Assembly (NCBI GenBank): GCA_900100475.1
Contig: FMTU01000012.1
Span: 57,748-121,747 of the forward strand
Reading direction: 5' to 3'
DNA from: Sphingobium faniae
GTDB taxonomy: Bacteria > Pseudomonadota > Alphaproteobacteria > Sphingomonadales > Sphingomonadaceae
DNA: 64,000 bases
A program made the translations under genes and the position numbers. The notes under the pieces were generated by a model that made no database searches, was not told the origin of the DNA, and saw nothing but the letters and a program-made list of their open reading frames with translations. Positions within the stretch are counted from its first letter, which is position 1. The number at the start of each line of letters is the position of its first letter. Positions 14,954 to 22,333 of this stretch are shown here, in pieces.

Positions 14954-15145
14954 CAACAGAACAGGCTTATAGGTCTGATGCAATGCAATATGGTGACGCG
15001 TTAACCAATTTTCTGATGGACTGTTGCCCCGAAGCACAGGAAGAAAGGCCCGAAATCGCCACCATGTTGCATGTTTGCAACTGGCTATTGCAGGGAAGGA
15101 AAATTTTCGATCTTTTGTTAACCTTTACACGCTAGCTCATTTCCC

Positions 15146-15328
15146 ATGTATCAACGACCGTCCCATCCCAAAGCCGTGCTCCTGATGCTGCATGACGACG
15201 CGAGCGGCGCGGCGTGGCAATTGCGCTTGTCCGACGATTGCCTGCGATTCATCGGCCGGTACAAACGGGTCGACGGTTTTCAGATCGAAGCGATGATGCT
15301 GGTCGAAGGCCTGCGCAAGTCCGGCTAA
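15146..15328 (+). CDS. Small hypothetical protein
   Basis: 60 aa, not recognised. It has a mixed polar composition with AAWQLRLSDDCLRFIGRYKR in the middle and no membrane segment. No clear ribosome-binding site is seen. A weak hairpin (ggcgc / gcgcc) and a T-rich stretch follow near 15342-15370. It may be a chance frame in the region between rpfF-like and tgt. Confidence 0.35.
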   Translation: MYQRPSHPKAVLLMLHDDASGAAWQLRLSDDCLRFIGRYKRVDGFQIEAMMLVEGLRKSG

Positions 15329-15445
15329 GTGCGGCTGCGGCGCGGCATGGCGCCCTCGTTTTGCTTTTCATGGCCGCATTTTAAACTGCGCCAGCCTGCG
15401 GTTCCGAGCGGTTGGCGGTTTACGGCCGACGGGAAAATATCCTAG

Positions 15446-16585
<1,140 letters not shown>

Positions 16586-16586
16586 C

Positions 16587-18161
16587 TCAGGGGAGAGTGG
16601 TGATCTCTATCGCATAGAGGCCCGTCGCCGCGTCATGCTCCAGCGGCGAGCGCAATTGCCGCGACAGCCCGGTCAGGATGCGACCATAACGCTCATCCAG
16701 ACGGACCGTCATGTCGGGCGAAGCGCGCAGGGCAGGGGAACGGATTTCCAATCGGGCGCGATCTTTCGACCCGGCCTTTGCATGGACGGATATCCGCATG
16801 GCCGCGTGGGGATCGGACAGCATCGCCAGTTCGACCATTTCCGTCAACAGGAAGGCGATGGGCACCGCGACATCCTGGCTGATGTGCAGATGGTCGCTGT
16901 CGATCTGGATGGCGAAGCGGCGCGCTTCGATAGGGGCGCCGCCGCGCAGGCTGGCGGACAGTTCGCTGACGAGGGAGCGCAGGCCCACGCCGTGATTTTC
17001 CTCCAGTTCCGCAAAATGATTGCGGTGAACGACCGACAGCGCGTCGACCCGGCGCTGGATCGAGGCATAGGCTTCCGAAGCTTCGGACGTGGCTGCGGAT
17101 CGGGCATGGAGGTTGATGAGGCTGGTGATGATCTGGAGATTGTTCTTCACGCGGTGATGCACTTCGCGCGTGAGTTTGCGCTGCGTTTCCAGCGCATCCG
17201 CCATTTCCGCTTCATGCGTGGCGACATCTTCGCTGATCGCCCGGAATGTCTCGCCCAGCGCGATGATTTCCTGCGCGGGCGTCCGCATACGACGCAAAGG
17301 TTCGAGAACCTCGCCGGGTTGATAGGCCGCGACCAGGCGGCGTAGCACCACCAGCGGGCGGATCAGCAAACGGTTGACCACGAACCAACCGATCGCGGCG
17401 GCGGCGAACCACATGACCAGCGGCAGGAAAAGGGAAAGAAGCCGGGCAGCGGTCGCTGGAGGATCGTGCACTGTCATGGTGAGGAACAGGTCGGGTTGCG
17501 CGACCCGTGCGGACAGGCTGATGCTGCGATGTTGCGATGGCTGGCGGCCGGCCCCCTGGGTGACGAACAAGGTCGTGTGCCCTTGCTTTAAGCTCAATTG
17601 GCGGTTTTGCAGGGCGGTGGCGGGATCGGCGATTTTTTCCAGATGCGCGCGGGGATAATAGACAAGGGCGGCGACCTGGCCGTCGCGGCTGATCTCGCGA
17701 CTGACGAGGAAACCGGCCTGTGGCAACAGTTCGGCCTGAGCGGAAGCGAAGCGCTTTTCCGGTGCTATCCCCGCTGGCTCGGTCCTTTTCGATCCGCACA
17801 GCATTCGCCCCGCCCGGTCGTAAATGTAGAAATGACCCTCGCCGCTGGCATGGGACCGCAGGAAGAAGGACAGGCGGTCGCACATGCCCGCATCCGCCGT
17901 GTGCGCCGCGATGGCGTTGATGGTGAGGGCGATGGCTGTCCGGTCCGAGGCGAGACCGTCGGTCAGTTTGCGGGCGCTTTGCGTCACCGCGACCCTCAGC
18001 AGGGCTTCTTTTTCAAGATCGGCGGTGCGAATCGCCTGAAGCGAAGCCACCAGCGCCAATATCCCGAGCGGCAGCAGCGCCAGCGTCAGGATAAGGAACA
18101 TCTTGACGCCGGTGGATCGGAAACTGTCGTTCATTATCGCGGATAGGCGGTGGACAGGCAT
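16587..18161 (-). CDS. phyP: PhyP-like sensor histidine kinase/phosphatase of the general stress response
   Basis: 524 aa: N-terminal membrane helix (about 20-42), a periplasmic domain of about 200 residues, a second helix (about 243-263), a HAMP-like linker, and a HisKA_2 box EVHHRVKNNLQIITSLINLHA with its His intact. The ATP-binding domain is degraded. The N-box reads TEMVELAML, lacking the Asn expected in E-x-x-x-N, and no D-x-G-x-G box is visible. This suits a phosphatase, as described for PhyP of Sphingomonas, which restrains PhyR. It follows nepR on the same strand, 42 bases away, so the two form an operon. The start could also be the ATG at 18134. Confidence 0.8.
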   Translation of the reverse strand: MPVHRLSAIMNDSFRSTGVKMFLILTLALLPLGILALVASLQAIRTADLEKEALLRVAVTQSARKLTDGLASDRTAIALTINAIAAHTADAGMCDRLSFFLRSHASGEGHFYIYDRAGRMLCGSKRTEPAGIAPEKRFASAQAELLPQAGFLVSREISRDGQVAALVYYPRAHLEKIADPATALQNRQLSLKQGHTTLFVTQGAGRQPSQHRSISLSARVAQPDLFLTMTVHDPPATAARLLSLFLPLVMWFAAAAIGWFVVNRLLIRPLVVLRRLVAAYQPGEVLEPLRRMRTPAQEIIALGETFRAISEDVATHEAEMADALETQRKLTREVHHRVKNNLQIITSLINLHARSAATSEASEAYASIQRRVDALSVVHRNHFAELEENHGVGLRSLVSELSASLRGGAPIEARRFAIQIDSDHLHISQDVAVPIAFLLTEMVELAMLSDPHAAMRISVHAKAGSKDRARLEIRSPALRASPDMTVRLDERYGRILTGLSRQLRSPLEHDAATGLYAIEITTLP

Positions 18162-18203
18162 GGGACAACCCGAGAAAAAATGGCTGCCCCGATCATGGCG
18201 CGG

Positions 18204-18431
18204 TCAATCCAGTTTGCTGAGAAGGTCCAGCATTTCCGCGGGAATATCCTCATCGACGGCGCGTTGATAAACCGACCGCAGGGCGTCCGCGACATGCTCG
18301 TTGCTTTTGGTCCGGGACGCGTGCTTGTCACGCGCCGAAGGGCGAGCGCGTTTCATATCCCTGGTAGCAGCGGCGTCCGCATTGATTCCAATTGCCTCCG
18401 TTGCATTCCGTTCCGTCGTTGAAGAAACCAA
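18204..18431 (-). CDS. nepR: Anti-sigma factor NepR
   Basis: 75 aa from a TTG start with AGGGG upstream; an ATG at 18356 would give a 50-residue form. The conserved NepR core is at the C-terminus: ALRSVYQRAVDEDIPAEM and LDLLSKLD, the two helices that clamp sigma EcfG or PhyR. It sits opposite phyR and ahead of phyP. A near-match EcfG promoter faces it from 18566-18590. Confidence 0.9.
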   Translation of the reverse strand: MVSSTTERNATEAIGINADAAATRDMKRARPSARDKHASRTKSNEHVADALRSVYQRAVDEDIPAEMLDLLSKLD

Positions 18432-18565
18432 AACTCAACCCCTATGAAACAATGCGTGCCATCCTGCCGATCCGTTTTTTGCGAGTTTCCCGGGCAGCGT
18501 CAATTCGCGGAACCCGTAAAATCCGCAAAGCTTTTGCGCCATCGAAAAAAACCGAACGGCAGTGA

Positions 18566-18590
18566 AACAAATCTCTTCGTCGATGGTTCC
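18566..18590 (-). promoter_or_regulatory. Probable sigma-EcfG promoter for nepR-phyP
   Basis: On the minus strand GGAAC (18590-18586), 16 bases, TGTT (18569-18566); consensus is GGAAC-N16/17-CGTT, so one mismatch. It implies an mRNA leader of roughly 130 bases before the nepR TTG. Confidence 0.6.
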
Positions 18591-18654
18591 CCCATCCAAG
18601 GCGTTTTTTGTATCATCGGCGCGGGCCGGTGACGAGGGGGCTGGTCTTGCCATG

Positions 18655-18670
18655 GGAGCGTTGACGCTCC
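18655..18670. repeat. Inverted repeat in the nepR-phyR intergenic region
   Basis: GGAGCGT-TG-ACGCTCC, perfect 7-bp arms, 67 bases before the phyR ATG. It could be an operator or leader hairpin. The rest of 18432-18736 holds only the minus-strand promoter. Confidence 0.4.
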
Positions 18671-18736
18671 ATCCTCCTTGTTCGAAACAGGTTTCGCAGC
18701 ATTTTTCGCCCACAGGGCAGGGAGAAGACCAACATT

Positions 18737-19531
18737 ATGTCGCTTGGACAGCAGCTACATCCCCATCTTCCTTTCCTGCGCCGCTATGCGCGCGCCCTGA
18801 CCGGCGATCAGATGCACGGCGATGCCTATGTACGCGCCACGCTGGAGGCGATCGTCGCTGCGCCGGACGAGTTTCCCGCCGATGTCGACCCGCGTTTGGG
18901 CCTCTACAAGATATTCCATGCGATCTGGTCGTCGTCGCATCTGGACGATGTGCCGCCCATTCTGGACCCGGACGGGCAGGAAGGGATTGCCCGGGCGCGG
19001 CTCGGCCGGCTGACGCCATTGCCCCGGCAGGCCCTGCTGCTGACCGCATTGGAAGGGTTCACCATCGAGGATACGGCCTATCTGATCGGCATGACCGCCG
19101 GCGATGTGGAAGGCCTTGTGGAAGAAGCGTTGGGCGCGATCGAATCGCAGACACGCGCCAGGGTCCTCATCATCGAGGATGAGCCGATCATCGCAATGGA
19201 TATCGAAACCATCGTCCGCGATCTGGGGCATGAAGTGACGGCGATCGCGGTCACGCGGGAAGACGCCGTGCGGGAAGCGCTGGCGCAGCGTCCCGGCCTG
19301 GTGCTGGCGGATATTCAACTGGCCGATGATTCCAGCGGCATTGATGCCGTCAAGGATATTCTCGCGGAATTTTCGGTCCCGGTGATCTTCATCACCGCTT
19401 TTCCGGAGCGGCTGCTGACAGGCGAAAGGCCGGAGCCGACCTTCCTCATCACCAAGCCGTTCCAGCGTTCCACGGTCAAGGCCGCGATCTCCCAGGCGCT
19501 GTTCTTCGATGAAGCCACTGCGCCCGCCTGA
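18737..19531 (+). CDS. phyR: General stress response regulator PhyR (anti-anti-sigma)
   Basis: 264 aa. Residues 1-135 are the sigma-like domain that mimics EcfG and captures NepR once phosphorylated. Residues 141-264 are a receiver domain beginning ARVLIIEDEPII, with phospho-acceptor Asp192 in VLADIQLADD and the FITAFPE segment of the FATGUY receiver class. It starts at an ATG behind AGGGAGAAG. It is divergent from nepR and upstream of ecfG, the typical arrangement of the partner-switch module. Confidence 0.97.
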   Translation: MSLGQQLHPHLPFLRRYARALTGDQMHGDAYVRATLEAIVAAPDEFPADVDPRLGLYKIFHAIWSSSHLDDVPPILDPDGQEGIARARLGRLTPLPRQALLLTALEGFTIEDTAYLIGMTAGDVEGLVEEALGAIESQTRARVLIIEDEPIIAMDIETIVRDLGHEVTAIAVTREDAVREALAQRPGLVLADIQLADDSSGIDAVKDILAEFSVPVIFITAFPERLLTGERPEPTFLITKPFQRSTVKAAISQALFFDEATAPA

Positions 19532-19553
19532 GGCGGCAGGCCGCGTAAATGTC

Positions 19554-19578
19554 GGAACCCGCGTTCGACCGTTGCGTT
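19554..19578 (+). promoter_or_regulatory. Sigma-EcfG promoter for the 43-aa gene and ecfG
   Basis: Exact match GGAAC (19554-19558), 16 bases, CGTT (19575-19578). It starts 23 bases after the phyR stop and would give autoregulation of ecfG. Confidence 0.85.
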
Positions 19579-19606
19579 ATTGATGCGTAACGAAGGGAGA
19601 GACATC

Positions 19607-19738
19607 ATGGCCGACAAGGAGCAGCATATTTCGACGGAGAAGGTCCGCGCTGGATCGACGCCTCATGTCGTTCGCTATGTGCTTGCTATTTCGCTGGCAT
19701 TGGCGGTCATCGCCATGTTGCTGGTTCTATGGCGTTGA
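19607..19738 (+). CDS. 43-aa single-span membrane protein between phyR and ecfG
   Basis: It reads MADKEQHISTEKVRAGSTPH, then one hydrophobic helix from VVRYVLAISLALAVIAMLLV and ends LWR. A GAAGGGAGAG ribosome-binding site lies 6 bases before the ATG, and an exact EcfG promoter starts about 50 bases upstream. The polar N-terminus with a single C-terminal helix suggests a tail-anchored or small inner membrane protein. Family not recognised. Strength of the start signals and promoter makes it likely real despite its size. Confidence 0.75.
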   Translation: MADKEQHISTEKVRAGSTPHVVRYVLAISLALAVIAMLLVLWR

Positions 19739-19854
19739 GGCCTGAAGATGGGATTTCCGGTTGGTTGCTATCAGCATAAGGTGCAGGCGTTTCTATGGCA
19801 TTGACCACTTCGGTTCATACGGCAAGAACGGCAGGCGGCACGGAGGCGGCGCCG

Positions 19855-20457
19855 ATGGATGAGGCGACCGAACGCGTCACATTGTCCGATGAGGATTTCA
19901 AGCGGGAACTGGCTGCGGTCATCCCCCATCTGCGTGCTTTCGGCCGGTCGCTTTCGGGCAATCGCGACGTGGCGGACGACCTGGTTCAGGAAACGCTGTT
20001 GAAGGCATGGGCCGCGCGCGCCCGCTTTCAGGCGGGCACCAATATGAGGGCGTGGACCTTCATCATCCTGCGCAATCATTATCTTTCGCAAATGCGCCGT
20101 TCGCGTTTCCGGGGGGAGTGGGACGACCTGACGGCCGACCGCCTGCTCGCCGCCCCGGCGGGACAGGACAAGCATGTCGAGCTTTCGGACATGCAAAGGG
20201 CGCTGCTGCAATTGCCCCAGCCCCAGCGCGAAGCGTTGATATTGGTGGGTGCGGGCGGTTTCGCCTATGAGGAAGCCGCCGAAATCTGTGGCGTGGCGGT
20301 AGGCACGATCAAGAGCCGGGTGGCGCGTGGTCGCGCCGCGCTGGAGCAGATCATGGAGAGCGGCGATATGCCCTCGCGCCGCAGCCAGGAAACCAGGGAA
20401 ACGGCCGTTCTGGATGAAATCATGGAAGATGTTGAGCGTCTCAGCCGCGGTCGTTAA
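19855..20457 (+). CDS. ecfG: General stress ECF sigma factor EcfG
   Basis: 200 aa from this ATG. A sigma-70 region 2 carries DDLVQETLLKAWAARARF and MRAWTFIILRNHYLSQMRR; region 4 carries LQLPQPQREALILV and AYEEAAEICGVAVGTIKSRVARGRAAL. This is the EcfG family, held by NepR and released by phospho-PhyR. An in-frame ATG at 19795 gives 20 more residues, but GGAGG sits 8 bases before 19855, so the shorter form is preferred. It is probably co-transcribed with the 43-aa gene. Confidence 0.95.
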   Translation: MDEATERVTLSDEDFKRELAAVIPHLRAFGRSLSGNRDVADDLVQETLLKAWAARARFQAGTNMRAWTFIILRNHYLSQMRRSRFRGEWDDLTADRLLAAPAGQDKHVELSDMQRALLQLPQPQREALILVGAGGFAYEEAAEICGVAVGTIKSRVARGRAALEQIMESGDMPSRRSQETRETAVLDEIMEDVERLSRGR

Positions 20458-20463
20458 GCTGGC

Positions 20464-20488
20464 GGAACGAAACGGATGGAAATCCGTT
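20464..20488 (+). promoter_or_regulatory. Sigma-EcfG promoter for the 92-aa membrane protein
   Basis: Exact match GGAAC (20464-20468), 16 bases, CGTT (20485-20488), starting 7 bases after the ecfG stop and ending 23 bases before the next ATG. Confidence 0.88.
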
Positions 20489-20511
20489 CTTCTCATGGAA
20501 GGAGAAGGGAG

Positions 20512-20790
20512 ATGGAAGAGGAGCCTCGGCGGGCCGATCCGTCCGACAGGCCAACACGCTCGTCCGATACGGGGCGATCGCATGGCAGCGGACTTGTTTT
20601 CCTGTTAATCACTCTCGCTCTCATCCTGGCCATCGGCTTTTTCTATCTTTCAAAGGGGCGTGATGACCAGCGGGCCGATCGCTTGACCGAGGCGGCCAAT
20701 TCCGTCGATGACGCTGCGACGATCGTCGGCGATGCGGCGAGAAATGCGGCGGACGTCTTTCGCAAGGACAATGGTTCCGGTCCGAATTGA
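20512..20790 (+). CDS. 92-aa single-span membrane protein, probable EcfG target
   Basis: Strongly polar, Arg/Asp/Ser-rich N-terminus of about 27 residues, one helix (LVFLLITLALILAIGFFYL), then a charged tail with AANSVDDAATIVGDAARNAADVF, an Ala-rich amphipathic stretch. GGAGAAGGGAG precedes the ATG. Directly preceded by an exact EcfG promoter and adjacent to ecfG. No family recognised. Inferred role: stress-induced envelope protein. Confidence 0.8.
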   Translation: MEEEPRRADPSDRPTRSSDTGRSHGSGLVFLLITLALILAIGFFYLSKGRDDQRADRLTEAANSVDDAATIVGDAARNAADVFRKDNGSGPN

Positions 20791-20863
20791 CCTGAATTTC
20801 CGTATATTTCCCGTTCAGAAATTATTTGCCATTTTCGGGCACTCTCCCGGAAGTGTCGGATTT

Positions 20864-20882
20864 CCTTACATGCTGTGTAAGG
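20864..20882. repeat. Inverted repeat upstream of the exopolysaccharide/prs operon
   Basis: CCTTACA-TGCTG-TGTAAGG, perfect 7-bp arms, 53 bases before the sugar transferase ATG. It could be an operator or a leader hairpin. No T-run follows, so it is not a terminator. Confidence 0.45.
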
Positions 20883-20934
20883 CAGGCCCGGCGCATTAGG
20901 CCGCATGGCTGCGGCCTGGAGAATGCACGGGATC

Positions 20935-22323
20935 ATGATCAGGCTTTTCAAACATTATGTGCCGCATGCGGTGTTGCTGCTCGGCCTTCTGGATTTTGCG
21001 CTGCTGTTTTGCGCGGCGGAAGGCGGATGGGCCTTGCGGGCGCGGCAGATCGGCATGGATGTCGAGCATATCACGACCCGCCTCTGGCCGTTGCTGAGCT
21101 TCGCCATCGCGATCCAGACGGCCATGATCGCGGTGGGCGTCTATGGCACGGAAGCTTTGCAATCCATCCGTTTCGCCTTCGCCCGTCTGCTGGTCGCCGT
21201 GTCGCTGGGCGTCATCTTCCTGTCGGTGATGCATTTCATCGGGCCGGAAATGACGCTTTGGCGCTCCAACTCGCTTTACGCGATGGCGCTGGCGATGGGA
21301 TTGCTGATCCTTGTCCGTCTGATGCTCGGTTCCATGATCGGCGGGGAAGCCTTCAAGCGCCGCCTCGTCGTACTGGGCGCGGGAAGCCGCGCTGACCGCA
21401 TCCGCGAACTGGAGCGGAAGAAGGGGGCCGGTTTCCTGGTGGTCGGCTATATCGGCATGAATGACGGGCCGCAGATCGTTTCCGAAGCCATTAATCGCAG
21501 CGCCATCTATAATCTCGCCGATTTCGTGGTCCGGCTGGGCGCGAGCGAAGTCGTGCTGGCGCTGGAGGAACGTCGCAACGCGCTGCCTCTTGGCGATTTG
21601 CTGAGGGTCAAGACGACGGGCGTCCACGTCAATGAGATATCCACTTTTCTGGAGCGCGAGACGGGCCGCGTCGACCTTGACAGCGTAAACCCGAGCTGGC
21701 TCATCTTCTCGGACGGTTTCTCCTCCGGCCGCCGCCTCTCCAGCATTGCCAAGCGCATTTTCGACATCGCCGCCAGCCTGATCCTGCTGATCCTGACCGG
21801 TCCCATCATCCTGCTCGCGGCGGTGGCGGTGAAGCTCGACAGCAGGGGACCGGCTTTCTATCGGCAGCAGCGCGTGGGCCTTTATGGTCAGGAATTCTGG
21901 ATCGTCAAACTCCGCACCATGCGGCAGGATGCCGAAGCCGCCGGGAAAGCGGTGTGGGCGGCAAAGGACGATCCGCGCATCACGCGCCTCGGCTATTGGC
22001 TGCGCAAGCTGCGCATCGACGAATTGCCGCAGACATGGACCGTCCTGAAAGGCGAGATGAGCTTCGTCGGCCCCCGTCCCGAACGCCGCCAGTTCGTCGA
22101 GGATCTGGAGCAGAATCTGCGCTATTATGCGGAACGCCATATGGTGAAGCCGGGCATAACCGGCTGGGCGCAGATCAACTACCCTTATGGCGCGTCCATC
22201 GAGGATGCGCGGCACAAGCTGGAATATGATCTTTATTACGCCAAAAACTACACGCCCTTCCTCGACCTGTTGATCCTGATCCAGACCGTGCGCGTCGTCC
22301 TCTGGCCCGATGGGGCACGGTGA
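20935..22323 (+). CDS. Polyprenyl-phosphate sugar transferase, exopolysaccharide initiation (XrtA-associated type)
   Basis: 462 aa. It starts MIRLFKHYVPHAVLLLGLLD, with about four N-terminal helices, a Rossmann-like middle with RLVVLGAGSRADRI, then the bacterial sugar transferase domain: KRIFDIAASLILLI, KLDSRGPAFYRQQRVG, KLRTMRQDAE and GEMSFVGPRPERRQFV. It loads the first sugar phosphate on undecaprenyl phosphate. The group is often found with PEP-CTERM/exosortase loci, and prsK-prsR follow directly. In-frame ATGs at 20905 and 20923 were set aside because the conserved N-terminus begins at 20935. Confidence 0.9.
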   Translation: MIRLFKHYVPHAVLLLGLLDFALLFCAAEGGWALRARQIGMDVEHITTRLWPLLSFAIAIQTAMIAVGVYGTEALQSIRFAFARLLVAVSLGVIFLSVMHFIGPEMTLWRSNSLYAMALAMGLLILVRLMLGSMIGGEAFKRRLVVLGAGSRADRIRELERKKGAGFLVVGYIGMNDGPQIVSEAINRSAIYNLADFVVRLGASEVVLALEERRNALPLGDLLRVKTTGVHVNEISTFLERETGRVDLDSVNPSWLIFSDGFSSGRRLSSIAKRIFDIAASLILLILTGPIILLAAVAVKLDSRGPAFYRQQRVGLYGQEFWIVKLRTMRQDAEAAGKAVWAAKDDPRITRLGYWLRKLRIDELPQTWTVLKGEMSFVGPRPERRQFVEDLEQNLRYYAERHMVKPGITGWAQINYPYGASIEDARHKLEYDLYYAKNYTPFLDLLILIQTVRVVLWPDGAR

Positions 22324-22333
22324 GGACGGAGCG

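Noticed and set aside
14947..15135. 62-codon frame upstream of the rpfF-like gene
   Set aside because: It overlaps the start of the rpfF-like gene on the other strand, has no ribosome-binding site and no recognisable content.
18509..18534. Possible plus-strand EcfG promoter for phyR (GGAAC-N17-CTTT)
   Set aside because: The -10 lacks the G of CGTT and the site is over 200 bases from phyR; too weak to list.
21144..21159. TGGCAC...TTGC resembling a sigma-54 promoter
   Set aside because: The spacer is 7, not 5, so the -24/-12 distance is wrong, and it lies inside the sugar transferase gene.
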